A stretch of 64,000 nucleotides of DNA from Homarus americanus. Lineage: Eukaryota; Arthropoda; Malacostraca; Decapoda; Nephropidae. The stretch lies in NCBI RefSeq assembly GCF_018991925.1, contig NW_024737068.1:10203111-10267110 (forward strand), in the 5' to 3' direction. The first letter of the stretch is position 1. Each line of letters begins with the position of its first letter. Both the position numbers and the translations under genes were made by a program. Shown in pieces: positions 44,784-55,852 of this stretch. The notes under the pieces are model-generated. The model was not told the DNA's origin. It saw nothing but the letters and a program-made list of their open reading frames with translations, and did not search any database.

Positions 44784-47497
44784 CCTACCGATAGGCAAAT
44801 TAGGAAAGGAGGCGGAGTAGCAATCTATGTCAGGGATAATCTGAAGTGTGAAATAAATAAGGAAATAAAAACTGAGCGGAATACAGAAACAACTTGGATA
44901 GAATTAATCGACGGTAGGGATAAATTAATCACAGGAGTAATATATAGACCTCCCAATCTTGATAGAGTTAATGAGTGACTTATGTGGGATGAAATGCGGA
45001 GGGCTTCCATACACAATAAAGTTTGTATAGTAGGCGACTTTAACCTTGACCAAATAGATTGGATTGACCTTACGGGTAACTCAGAATCAGAGGATTTTCT
45101 TGAAACGATCCAGGACTGTTTCGTAAGTCAATATATAACTGAACCCACCCGGGGTAATAATATACTCGATTTAGTTCTGTCGAACAGAGAAAACCTCATT
45201 AGCAATGTCGAGGTAGGGAACGAACTTGTAAACAGCGATCACAAAGAAATTAGATTCCAGTTAGATTTTCAGGGCAGCAGTAAGGAAAATTCCACAAAAG
45301 TCCCAGATTTCAGAAGGGCAAACTTTGATAGTTTGAAGAGACAGTTGAGAGAAGGGGCATTACGCTTGGGGATGAACTACATGGACCTTACGGTTGAAAC
45401 CGACCTCATAACGCCATCTGAGGTTGCCGAGTTCCACGACAATTTAAACAATGAGTTACTTAATGCACAAAGGCAGAACATACCATACAAAACACTCAGA
45501 TCAAACAACAATGACCCTAAATGGATAAATGATTATTTAATGAACATTATTAGTCAAAGGAAGGCTATAGGTAGGAGGATAAATCGTGGCGAAATTTACC
45601 TCCAGGATTATTATAAGGTATTGGCCGGTAGAGTTAAGACCAAGATAAGGAAAGCGAAGAGAAATAATGAGCTGAAGATAGCCAGGGAGGAGAAGACAAA
45701 CCCCAAGGGATTCTATCAAATGTATCAAACTAAAATACGAGAAAAGATTGGGCCAATGCAGTCAGATACCGGCGAGCTAACTGATACCGACGGAGAAATG
45801 AGCAATAATCTGAATAAATATTTTTCAACAGTTTTCACCACCGAAAATTTAAACATGATACCCGAGGCACCGACTCTATTCAGAGATAGTGAAGAAAACA
45901 AATTAAGCGAGATAGTTGTGACTAGTAACGATGTTAGTAAGCAAATAGACAAACTAAAGCCTAATAAGTCACCTGATCCCGATGAGATATTTACTAGAGT
46001 ATTAAAGGGATGTAAGGAAGAGCTTAGTATGCCCTTAGCAAAGTTGTTTAACATATCCTTAAAAACAGGTGTAGTACCAGAATCCTGGAGGATAGCGAAT
46101 GTAATACCGATTTTCAAGAAGGGGGATAGATCACTATCCTCAAACTACTGTCCAATCAGTCTAACATCAATTGTAGGCAAATTCCTGGAAGCAATCATTT
46201 CAAACTCTATTCGAAACCACCTGGAGAAGCACAAATTGATCAATGATTCCCAGCATGGCTTCACAAGCGGGCATTCATGTCTAACTAATCTATTAACATT
46301 CTTTTCATTAGTTTTCTAGTCGGTGGATGAGGGGTACAATTATGATGTGGTATATCTCAACTTTAGCAAAGCCTTCGACAGAGTCCCCCACAAAAGACTA
46401 AAAAGAAAGGTAGAAGCACATGGCATTAAAGGTAAAATTCTAAAATGGATTAGGGCATGGTTACAGGACAGGAAACAGCGAGTGAGCATTAACGGCACTA
46501 AATCCCATTGGAACAACGTCACTAGTGGAGTTCCCCAAGGCTCAGTACTTGGACCATTATTATTTATTATATACATAAACGACATAGATATCGGCATAAA
46601 CAGCAACATAAGTAAATTTGCTGATGACACTAAAATAGGACACACAATTAAATCTGATGAGGACCCCGCAAAACTACAGGAAGATCTAAACAAATTTTTC
46701 GAATATTCTGAAAAATGGCAGATGAAATTCAATGTAGACAAATGTAAAGTACTCAGTATAGGAAATGTAAACAGGAAAACCAGATACCAGATGAACAACG
46801 ATGCCATTGTGAAATCCGACTGTGAGAGAGAGTTAGGAGTAATGATAAGTAGGAATCTTAAGCCAAGTAAACAATGTGTTTTTGCTCGTAACAAGGCTAA
46901 TAAAGTACTTGGGTTCATACAAAGAAGTATTAGTTACAAGACTAGCGAGGTCATCTTAAGATTATATATTTGAGCTTGTGAGACCTCACCTAGATTACGC
47001 AGTTCAGTTCTGGTCACCGTATTACAGAATGGATATAGAATCCTTGGAAGGAATTCAGAGGCGAATGACAAGACTAATCTCGGGTATTAGGAACCTTGAG
47101 TACAGAGACAGGTTAAAGCATCTTAATTTGCGCTCCCTCGAGAGACGCAGAGCGAGGGGCGACATGATAGAGGTGTATAAATGGAAGTCCGGGCTAAACA
47201 AAGGGGACATTACAAAGGTACTCAAACTATCCAACCGGGAGCGAACTCGTAACAATGGTTTTAATTTAGACAAATTTAGATTTAGGCCCGAAATAGGTAA
47301 ACACTGGTTTGGGAACAGAGTAGTGGATGAATGGAACAAGTTACCAAATATCATCATTAACTCGAATACGCTGGATAGCTTCAAACATAGCTTGGATGCT
47401 TTTATGAGCAATAGGGGTTGGGTGGAAATGGGACTGCCCAGTATGGGCCAATAGCCCCGCTGCAGTTTGCTCCATTCTTATGTTCTTGTGTTCTTAT
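44784..47497 (+). mobile_element. CR1-like LINE, nearly complete ORF2
   Basis: The longest CR1 copy here: endonuclease, linker, full reverse transcriptase and C-terminal domain, ending in the tail TTCTTATGTTCTTGTGTTCT. It lies within the gypsy integrase on the opposite strand. The left edge is approximate (an ATT run at 44770-44783). No target duplication was evident, which is usual for CR1. Other copies in the window are fragments of the same or a sister family. Confidence 0.9.
44790..47454 (+). pseudogene. CR1-like ORF2: endonuclease-reverse transcriptase
   Basis: Endonuclease part: KGGGVAIYVRDNL, LITGVIYRPPNLD, an in-frame TGA (44976-44978), VCIVGDFNLDQIDW and NSDHKEIRFQ (the SDH motif). 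Linker (DPKWINDYLMN, KTKIRKAKRNNEL). Reverse transcriptase: NPKGFYQMYQTKI, IANVIPIFKKGDRSL, ISLTSIVGKFLEAI, HGFTSGHSCLTNL, in-frame TAG (46317-46319), YLNFSKAFDRVPH, SGVPQGSVLGPLL and SKFADDTKIG. Motif A usually reads LDFSKAFD, so the first catalytic Asp is Asn here. A stop at 46973 and a frameshift precede the C-terminal part (ESLEGIQRRMTRLISGI, HWFGNRVVDEWN). Four lesions in ~880 codons. Confidence 0.9.
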
Positions 47498-47529
47498 GTA
47501 GGGTTACAGGCTTACCGTTTTTATGTTGC

Positions 47530-48115
47530 TTACAGATCATTTAAGCACGTGAGGCTGCTAAATATCTTCATACGTTCCCATGGATGCTTAAGAATTTTAC
47601 GATTTGTACGCTCTACCAACCCATTTGAGCATGGATGGTAGGCGGGTGTGAAGGTTTGTGTGATGTCGTATTGTTGCCATATTGCTGTTAAGCGTTGATT
47701 CTTAAATTCTACCCCGTTACCTGAGAGTATCACTTTAGGTGTAGAAAATGGACAGATGAGTTGAGTGACTAACGCATGCGTCACTGCTTCCGCGAACTTG
47801 TTCTGCAATCGTGCAAGTACAACGAAACTGGAGAAGTGGTTAACGCACACAAGTATGTAGTTAGAGCCTTGGTGGCTTTTTGGTAGTTGCAATATGTCGA
47901 TTGCAACTGCTTCCCATGGACGTTCAGGGTATTCTAAGATTGGAGAGAGATCCATCGTTGTTCCCTTGTGTTTTGCACAAGATAAACACTTAGCAATGTG
48001 ATGCTCGATGTCGGTCCTAATAATTTTCCAATAATATTTTCGTCTAATTATTGTTAGACATCTGTCTCGATCCGGATGCCCAGCTTGGGGTACAGCCTGG
48101 AAGAGTGTGAGGATG
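47530..48115 (-). pseudogene. gypsy integrase zinc-binding region and catalytic core
   Basis: A frameshifted N-terminal part carries His and Cys residues of the HHCC zinc site (QAGHPDRDR, HHIAKCLSCAKHKG). The core reads WEAVAIDILQLPKS (first Asp), VILSGNGVEFKN and HPCSNGLVERTNRKI (Glu). At the second acidic position gypsy integrases have Asp before NG; here it is Gly. The core runs to 47530, where it meets the CR1 LINE 3' end. Confidence 0.85.
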
Positions 48116-48374
48116 TTTTCCTTTAGTGATAAATGAATAAGAATCTTGTTGTGTTTTTACTGGGCGATACAGTATGTAGTGACGTAGCTCTAACTGTGAG
48201 AGTGGTAGAGGTAGATTTGGCAAATCTACCACGTCTCGCGATTCTTGGAACATAGTGGATCCAGTCGTTGTTACGCCCTTAATTGTGATAGGGTGAACGT
48301 GGGTAGTGGCATGACAGTAGCTACCACCACCCCCCACCCCACCGCCCCTACCCCTGTATGGTCTGGACAGCAAA

Positions 48375-48593
48375 TCAGCTATCGAACTCCTGTAAGGACA
48401 GATAGCAGCGCGCAAGGCGACCTGATAAGTTCTTCCTATGAAATAATTTAGTTACGGCTCGATGATCTGTATGGACTATGATCGGATATCCAAAAATGAG
48501 ATCCCGAAAATGCTTGAGAGCCCACACTACAGCTAATGCTTCCAAGTGAGTAGCTGAATAACGTGTTCTGCATCTTTGAGGGTGCAAGGACAT
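48375..48593 (-). pseudogene. gypsy RNase H domain fragment
   Basis: YSATHLEALAVVWALKHFRD, then YPIIVHTDHRAVTKLF and GRLARCYLSLQEFD, the RNase H segment that follows gypsy reverse transcriptase. A connecting piece with IADLLSRPY follows at ~48370 in another frame. The upstream part of the domain is absent: at ~48595 the sequence changes to purine-rich DNA. Confidence 0.85.
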
Positions 48594-48599
48594 CGGAGA

Positions 48600-48945
48600 G
48601 GAGATGTAAAAAGTGGTTTGAGGGGAGATGCTGATAAGTGAAGAACTGGAGAAACCGATAGGGGAAAACGATAAAGGGCATCGAGTAAGAACAATGAATG
48701 ATAGATAATTATGAGACAGGCAGAGACTTTAGCATCAAAATATGAGAGCTAGAGCCATGGTGATAGAATAGGGAAAAAATAAATAGCGAAGAGGATATGG
48801 TGAGAGAAGAGAAATGAGTTCGAGGAAGTAGAGAAAAATAAAAAAAGTGGAGAAACAAAGATGATGATTTATAATGAAAATCAGGAAAGATGACAGAATG
48901 AACTGTGGAAAGAACACGAAATAAAAAGAAAAAAGAGAATAATAT

Positions 48946-48995
<50 letters not shown>

Positions 48996-49083
48996 ATCTC
49001 CAACTTTTCAGCAGGTATGAACATTACCGACTCATTTTTATTCCGTTGTTGATAGCTTCGGGCGGTGAACAGTAAATATTGAT

Positions 49084-49125
<42 letters not shown>
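48600..49125. repeat. purine-rich DNA with (GA)n and (GT)n microsatellites
   Basis: 48600-48950 is strongly A/G-rich on plus, ending in a (GA) run at 48949-48993. A (GT) run of about 20 units follows at 49085-49124. Confidence 0.9.
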
Positions 49126-49127
<2 letters not shown>

Positions 49128-50640
49128 ATTTTTAATATTCATCGGTTTATTATTCTTGTTCTTGTTGCTGTCTTTGTAATATATATTAAATTCAAATCAC
49201 TGTTGTTGTTGTTAGCGCTTATGTGGATTTCGTTGTCAACTTCTTCCTCATTGTTTTCAAATATACCGAGGTATTAACTTCATCATCACCATGGTAAGAT
49301 TCCGTGTTTATCAGTAGTCTTTAGGCGCGTCCGGACCTAGCGAACAAACATGAAGAAGCACTAGCGAGCAATCAGAAACGAATGCTGGTTCACTTAGTGC
49401 TCCTTCACGCTGGTTCATTTGTTTGTTCGTTATATTTGGACGCACCTTTACACGGATGAGCACCGATAACCACACACTCTTACCTGTTCGTGTTACCGCT
49501 CTCGTTTTAGGTCTATTACTATCTTTTTGCATTTCTTATTGTTAATGTTTTTTGTTGTCACTGTTTATGTTAATTAAATTGTTGTCACTTTTGTTGGTAC
49601 AGTTGCGGAAATGTGTTCCTACACCCCCTTGTGGTCACCCGTGTCTCCAAACGGCCAACCTGTATGACCTATAGCAATCCTATCCACCAATCACATTCGT
49701 TGTTACATGACCAATACCCATTCATACATAAATAGTTATATTACAACTGTGATGTTGCCGTTTGGAGACACTGGCTACCATAAGGGGTATAGAAACACAT
49801 TTCCACAACTATACTTATATTATTGTTTTTATCAGTGTTGTAGTCAATATTGTTTCGGATTTGTATGTCATAATTTTTGTTGTCAATTTTGTTATTACTT
49901 CCTGTTGCTTTTACTTATTGTCATCAATGATGTTGTTATAATAGTTGTCGCCGTTGTTGTTATTATTATTATGGTGTGTACGTTAATTTGGCTGGTGCCG
50001 ATGTTATTTTTTTTATTGTCAACGTTGTTTTTATCAGTGTTGTTGTTGTCGAAGTTTTTGTTGTCAGTGTTGGAGTCAGACCACGATACTACAGACCTTA
50101 ACACCACAGACCAAAAGACTACAGACCACACTCCTATAGAACTTAAGAACAGAGACCAAAAGACTATAGACCATAACATTAGAGACCTTAAGAACAGAGA
50201 CCAAGATACTATGGAGCACAGATCACAGACCACAAGAAAAGCCTGGCACCTTGGTTGTTACCAGGACCAGCACGGAGCCGAGACAGTTTACAAACACTGG
50301 TGCTAATGAACTGGTCACGATGAGCCTCCGCTGGCCCGTACTCTATCACTCACGACCAAGCTGGGTGATGGTAACTGATGATGATGATGTTGGCTGACAA
50401 GCTAATGTAATCAAAAGGAAGACGACGAGTAATATCTAAATATTTCCAAAATTCCTAAAGCATATTTGTAACTCATCATAGTGCAGATATTTTATAGTAA
50501 TAGTGTGTATAAACCCAAGGCATGTTCCTGATGCACGGTGTTTGTGCCTAATTATTATTACAACTAATACCATGACAGGAGCATCAGCCTCTGTCTCCAA
50601 CACCAACTTGGTCTCCTCACCAATTAGCATTTCCATGAAG
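49125..50640. other. unassigned DNA with a degenerate AGACC repeat
   Basis: A TTGTTGTTGTC-rich part (49830-50060) and a degenerate repeat of AGACCAAAAGACTACAGACC type at 50080-50230. No gene is recognised. Confidence 0.5.
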
Positions 50641-51020
50641 ACCAATGCCACCGTTCCGTCCACTGTCACCAGACCGACTACTGCCACCACACCGACCACT
50701 GTCACTATACTGTCCACTCTCACCACACAGACCACTGTCACCATACCGTCCAGTGTCACCAAATAGGCCACTGTCACTAACCTGACCATTGTCACTACAC
50801 TGGCCACTGTCACCACACTAAACACTGTCACCATACTGGCCACTGTAATCATACCGTCCACTGCTACCACACCGTTCACTGTCACCACACTGTCCACGGT
50901 CATCACACCGACCACTGTCGCCATACCGACCAACTGTCACATCACTGATCACTGTCACCACACCGGTCACTGTCACCACACTGACAGCTGTCTGTAACCA
51001 CACCCTCCATTGTCACCACA
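50640..51020. repeat. 18-bp minisatellite
   Basis: About 20 copies of ACTGTCACCACACCGACC. The multiple-of-three unit creates VTVDGVVTV-like frames on the minus strand. Confidence 0.92.
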
Positions 51021-51115
51021 TAATATTAATAATAATAATAATCTTATATATATATATATATATATAACAAAGAAGTATGTCTGTGTGTGTGTGTGTCCGC
51101 ACGAGAATCTCGGAA
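51020..51115. repeat. short (AAT), (AT) and (TG) microsatellites
   Basis: Adjacent short runs of AAT (51027), AT (51048) and TG (51078). Confidence 0.85.
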
Positions 51116-51124
51116 ACTACTTTA

Positions 51125-51575
51125 CAGATCTGTAGTGATGATGGATGGTGTTATATGTAGTGATGATGGATGGTGTTATATGTAGTGATGGTGCATTATG
51201 ATGTTATTTGTAGTGATGATGGATGCTGTTATATGTAGTGATGAAGGATGTTGTTATATGTAGTGCTGATGGGTGGTGATATATGTAGTGATGATGGATG
51301 GTATTATATGTAGTGATGATGGATGGTGTTATATGTAGTGATGTTGGATGGTGTTATATGTAGTGATGATGCATGATGATGTTATTTGTAGTGATGCTGG
51401 ATGCTGTTATATGTAGTGATGATCAATGTTGTTATATGTAGTGCTGATGGGTGGTGTTATATGTAGTGATGATGGATGGTGTTATATGTAATGATGATGG
51501 ATGGTGTTATATGTAGTGATGATGGATGGTGCTATATGTAGTGATGATGGATGATGTTATATGTAGTGATGATTA
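51125..51575. repeat. 25-bp minisatellite
   Basis: About 18 copies of a 25-bp unit containing GTAGTGATGATGGATGGTGT and TATAT. A longer GATGTTATTTG variant recurs at 51195 and 51370, hinting at a ~180-bp higher-order repeat. Confidence 0.93.
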
Positions 51576-51639
51576 GACAATAAAATAATTACAGTTTAAT
51601 GCTAAAAAAATATACTTTGCTGTACCGTTGTAGTGAAAA

Positions 51640-51770
51640 ACATGGTGGAACTTACATACACCGTTAATGAACTATTGATCTTTGGCCCCACACGGTGCTA
51701 CATGTATTCTATTGAGTGGCAGAAGCGAGGCCTACCACATACCCATGTCTTGATCTGGGTGAATTTTTAC
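51640..51770 (+). pseudogene. Helitron Rep domain piece with HUH motif
   Basis: VNELLIFGPTRCYMYSIEWQ and KRGLPHTHVLIWV. The HTH triplet within GLPHTHVLIW is the HUH metal-binding motif of rolling-circle Rep proteins. The nuclease Tyr motif is not reached. Confidence 0.8.
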
Positions 51771-51784
51771 ATTATAAATATTGA

Positions 51785-51855
51785 TTTTTTTTGTGGAGGA
51801 GAGGGGAGGGGAGGAGAGGGGAGAGGAGGGGAGAGGAGGGTAGGGGAGGGGAGGG
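51785..51855. repeat. G-rich (GGGGAGAGGA)n run
   Basis: Tandem GGAGAGGGGAGGGGAGG words with many runs of four Gs, able in principle to form G-quadruplexes. Confidence 0.8.
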
Positions 51856-52164
51856 CTCCCAATATACTACATATGCGTGTGAAAGAAACACATTATTCAT
51901 TCATTATTATTTGGGCTCAACATCATAAGAAAGAATCAAAACATTAGAGTTATTAAGATATAAGGTTATAACTACCACTCATATATAAGACTTCAGATAA
52001 TATACTATTTACACTTTAATATGGTAAGGTTTAATAGTTATAAGTGTCTTTCTCTCTCAGTCTTTTATATAATTTTCTCTGTTTCTTTCCTTAGTAATTC
52101 TCCCAATGTATATATTCTCTTTCTTTCCCTCTCTTTGTGGATGTGGAAATGTTGTAAAGTCCTC

Positions 52165-52695
52165 AACTGAGCTCACTAACATGGTCTACCCAAACATTAT
52201 CCACCACTACAAGGATCACAAGTGGCTGCGTGAACGAGCAATTCTGGCACCAAAGAATGAAACAGTGGCTGAAATCAACTTGACTCTACTCAGACAGCTT
52301 CCAGGCAGTGAAACCTCATTCAAATCTGTTGATACAGTAATCGACCAGGACCAAGCAGTCCAGTACCCTGCAGAATTCCTTAATTCTTTGGAGTCCGCTG
52401 GAATGCCTCCTCACCACCTCACTCTCAAGATCGGAACTCCTATTATGCTCTTAAGAAATCTTGAACCACCAATCCTCTGCAATGGCACAAGACTGGTGGT
52501 GAAGAACATGATGCCACATGTACTGGAAGCTACAATACTGACAGGAAAAGCTAAAGGAGAAGACGTTTTTATATCAAGGATACCTCTCATCACCACTGAC
52601 CTGCCATTTGAGTTCAAGCGACTTCAGTTCCCGGTTAAAGTGAGCTTTGCCATGACCATCTACAAAAGCCAGGGACAGTCCCTAAAGATGGTTGG
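52165..52695 (+). pseudogene. Helitron helicase (Pif1-like) C-terminal part
   Basis: WLRERAILAPKNETVAEINL, YPAEFLNSLESAGMPPHHLT, LKIGTPIMLLRNLEPP, LCNGTRLVVKNM and VSFAMTIYKSQGQSLKMVGL are characteristic of the end of Helitron Pif1-type helicases. The last normally continues into a segment containing the final helicase motif; here the AAT array begins instead. Confidence 0.88.
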
Positions 52696-52696
52696 C

Positions 52697-52697
52697 C

Positions 52698-52776
<79 letters not shown>

Positions 52777-52790
52777 TAATAATAATAACC
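52697..52790. repeat. (AAT)n microsatellite
   Basis: About 30 AAT units truncating the Helitron helicase. Confidence 0.96.
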
Positions 52791-52799
52791 ATAGTCTTT

Positions 52800-53470
52800 T
52801 TTTCTTTTTCTTTTTTTATCCATTTAACCTCACTGTTTGGCACAACTGAACAATATGGTTTGCTGATTCTAATCCGGACTGCTGCCAACTATTTTCGTAA
52901 ACATCAAATTTGTATTACATTAAATATGTGGTGTCCACTTCCTGATTGTTTTGGTTGCTATTTAATCTCTTCACTACAATGTCTTTCTATTTCCTTCTGG
53001 CTACCGCCAGACGATTTTATTCAGTTGAGGATGTTCCATCTCGGAGATAAAGGGTTAAACAAAAACTTCGCTGCTTCTGCAAGATATATATTCAGACATA
53101 TCCAAAATCAATTTGCTCATAAATGTTCTCTTTTACAAAGGAACATCTTACTTAGAACATGAATTCATCCCCCTTTCATCCTATTGTAATTGTATTAATT
53201 TCATCTGGTTAATACGAGACAATTACTCTCAGCTGAGGAAACCCCGTCTGTATCCTGCATTATAATCTCTCCCACCTGATATACATTTTCCGTCCTCACC
53301 CCTATACTAGTAACACCACTCGTCCCACAGAAAGACACCTATCCCGACACACCACTGCGCTCTGCATCCCGCTTACTAGCGAATGCTTCGAATTTACACT
53401 TTTGAGTTCGGGGTTCACCTCAGGGAGAGATAGGATTGGCAACTCTAAGTGCTAGATGCAGGAGTGGAGT
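52800..53470. other. unassigned DNA
   Basis: A 100-codon open frame (52860-53162) has no recognised similarity. Nothing else is visible. Confidence 0.4.
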
Positions 53471-53474
53471 AAAC

Positions 53475-53775
53475 TGTGTGAGCCACTAGGGTGAGGTCGT
53501 CTGCATGCTGAAGCTCATGAATAGAAGCGGCCGAGTAATGGGGGCAAGGAGAAGACTCGTGAAGGCAGGACGCTGCCACTCATGCCATCTTGAAGTTGCC
53601 TCATAATGGCGATGAATTTTGGTGGGCAACCAAAACGACTGAGGGTCCGCCACAAACTTCCCTGTTGACCGATTCGAAGGCCATGGTAAGACCAATGAAG
53701 GCCATATACAGCTTCCCACACTTCCACCTGCTACAGTCAACGTTGTCAATCATCGTTTCAGAGTGTTGTGAACCA
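53475..53775 (-). pseudogene. LINE reverse transcriptase fragment (RTE/BovB-like arrangement)
   Basis: On minus, in two frames: LYMAFIGLTMAFESVNREV (motif A; first Asp replaced by Gly), then TLSRFGCPPKFIAIMRQLQD and GMSGSVLP, then a deletion, then LQHADDLTLVAHT, which is the ADD active-site block. The finger and thumb parts are gone. The order and spacing differ from the CR1 and jockey copies, so this is a third LINE type. Confidence 0.7.
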
Positions 53776-53829
53776 CAGAAGTATGAACCAGTGTCCGAAG
53801 CATTCGCTCGTGACGTGGAGTGGGGCACA

Positions 53830-54330
53830 GGGGGCCGGTGGAAGAGGAGGAAGATGGGATGGAGGGGTGAAGAGGGAAGAAGTAGAGGTGGGCTAGATGA
53901 GTTGTGAGGCTAGCAAGACTGGATTTTTTATTATTTAGAAGCATATAATAAATTAACCTGATTCTTAATACCATGATACACTCATACTGACTGAGCTAAT
54001 ATTTAGTAATTCTTGCTTTGTGTAGCCAGTGGCCAGAACAGATCCTCACACAAACCATGTTCACACCACACTCATGAAAATGCCCAACAATATTCAAATT
54101 TTCTGTAACGCTTGTTACTATATTTATGTCACCTTTGCCTACCCTAATTACAGGGACAAATGGAAATTAATCCACGGCGCTATGCATCAGAGTCCATGTA
54201 GCTCTGCTGTGAGAAGGGAGAACGTTACCTCTCCCACTTGGGGTGTGGCAGACGGTGGACGGAAATAAAGTCACAGGAAAAAAGTCACATGACTTGTACA
54301 CATTGACAACACAATATATATATGATGGCA
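53830..54330. other. unassigned DNA
   Basis: Nothing recognised, apart from a purine-rich run at 53825-53900. Confidence 0.4.
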
Positions 54331-54334
54331 TTGC

Positions 54335-54376
54335 ACGCAGGTTAGGTTAGCTTAGGTTAGATTAGGTTAGGTTAGA
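54335..54376. repeat. short TTAGG-type run
   Basis: GGTTAGGTTAGCTTAGGTTA-like words directly precede the CR1 tail. Confidence 0.8.
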
Positions 54377-55125
54377 ACATAAGAACATCAGAAAATAAGG
54401 ATTCTGCAATAGGCCGGATGGCCTGTGCATGGCAGCTCCTGTCGAGAGTTACTACCACTCTCTATCATCCATGACTCTATCTAGCCTCCTTTTAAAACTC
54501 TCCAGCGTTCCAGCACTTACTACAAAGTTGCTAAGCTTGTTCCACTCGTCCACCACACTATTTGTGAACCAGTTCCTTCCTATCTCCCACCTAAACCTAA
54601 TCTTATCCAACTTAAATCCGTTGCTACGAGTCCTATCCTGCTCGGATATTATAAGAACTTAATCTATATCGCCTTTATTGATTCCTTTCACCCACTGAAA
54701 TACTTCTATCATAAATCCCCGCACTCTTCGTCTTTCTAGGGAATGAAAGTTTAGTTTCTGTAACCTATCTTCATATGGAAGGTTTCTAAGTCCCGGAATC
54801 ATTTTCGTCATTCTTCGTTGCACCGACTCCAGTGAATTGATATCCATTCTATAATAAGGGCACCAGAATTGAACCGCATAATAGAGGTGCCGCCTGACTA
54901 ACGCAAGATTTAGTTGCAATAAGACCTCTGCACTCTTATTACGTACACTTCTAGATATAAAACCTATAACTCTGTTTGCCTTATTTCGCATTAACACACT
55001 GTTTTCTAGGCCTTAGGTCCGGGCTTACAAGTACCCCTAAGTCTCTTTCACACGTCGACCTTTCTAGGTTGATGTTATCAAGGCTGTATACATTGACAGT
55101 ATTTGTTCTTCCAATATTAAGTACT
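54373..55125 (-). mobile_element. CR1-like LINE, 3' end
   Basis: Encodes on minus NLERSTCERDLGVLVSPDLR, ANRVIGFISRSVRNKSAEVL, SLESVQRRMTKMIPGLRNLP and the C-terminal VKGINKGDID block, ending in the AGAACATAAGAACATCAG tail at 54376. It is 5'-truncated at ~55125, where Penelope sequence on the opposite strand begins. Confidence 0.86.
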
Positions 55126-55136
55126 TGCTCTGTTTG

Positions 55137-55590
55137 TTCATTTGAGGGATAACAAGCATTGCATTGACTGGGATAATGCCTCCTCAATATTACCTTGTAA
55201 TTCAATTGACAGTAGGAACATCATCGAATCTAGTCTTATTAAACATACCGAAGCATTCAACATGAATTTGAGTAATGGCCTGTACAAACTGGACAATTTT
55301 GTAATTAAGAAGATTTGTAACCAGGTGAGAAAGTTGGGTCACCTTACCCTCTGACCTGACCACCAACCGTTGTGTGCTATTTAAAGATTAGTAGGGTCAT
55401 TACCTAATACCTGACCATTGTGGACCTGGTCTCACCCTCCTCTGTATATATACACCTTGGTTTGTATTTCTCTTTAGTCTGTACTCACCCCTGAAGATGT
55501 GAATTACACGAAAGCGCTTGGGAGCTTCGTGTTTAATTCTTTCCTTGTGGTTATCAGCATATACCTAGATCACGCACACCTACAGTGATT
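55137..55590 (+). mobile_element. Penelope-like element: endonuclease C-terminus and 3' region
   Basis: Plus-strand codons 55142-55354 read MRDNKHCIDWDNASSIL, SIDSRNIIESSLIKHTEAFN and MNLSNGLYKLDNF. The pattern (His, W-A-IL, the catalytic-type Glu in IIES, then N-N-G) is the end of the GIY-YIG endonuclease of Penelope-like retroelements. After the stop follows ~230 bp of 3' sequence with a hammerhead-like motif (55480-55535). The same sequence occurs, inverted, at 26497-26764. Confidence 0.75.
55480..55535 (+). ncRNA. hammerhead-ribozyme-like motif in the Penelope 3' region
   Basis: CTGAAGA (55491-55497) fits the CUGANGA core. GTG/CAC can pair as a short stem II, then GAAA (55510-55513), then AGC...GCTT as stem III, then TTC as a possible cleavage triplet. 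Penelope-like elements are known to carry hammerhead motifs. One unpaired U after the core and a weak stem I make this copy possibly inactive. Confidence 0.45.
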
Positions 55591-55591
55591 T

Positions 55592-55852
<261 letters not shown>

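Larger units (their letters stand above)
40252..48595 (-). mobile_element. Ty3/gypsy retroelement with envelope gene, interrupted by two LINEs
   Basis: Read on minus: RNase H (48593-48375), connection and zinc-binding region, integrase core (47955-47530), [CR1 LINE 44784-47497], integrase C-terminus (~44760-44560), envelope N-terminal part (44444-43614), [jockey LINE 41766-43601], envelope C-terminal part (41754-41025), then a probable 3' LTR (40924-~40252). The upstream part (gag, protease, reverse transcriptase) is missing beyond 48595. Multiple stops and shifts make it inactive. Arrangement and envelope type resemble errantivirus-like elements of arthropods. Confidence 0.85.
51640..52695 (+). 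mobile_element. Helitron fragment: HUH Rep motif and helicase C-terminus
   Basis: Two separated pieces of a Helitron Rep/helicase protein in the correct order on the plus strand, with ~390 bp between that code for nothing recognisable. The protein between the pieces (well over a thousand residues in a full Helitron) is missing. An AAT microsatellite truncates the second piece. No terminal hairpin or CTRR end was seen. Confidence 0.8.
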
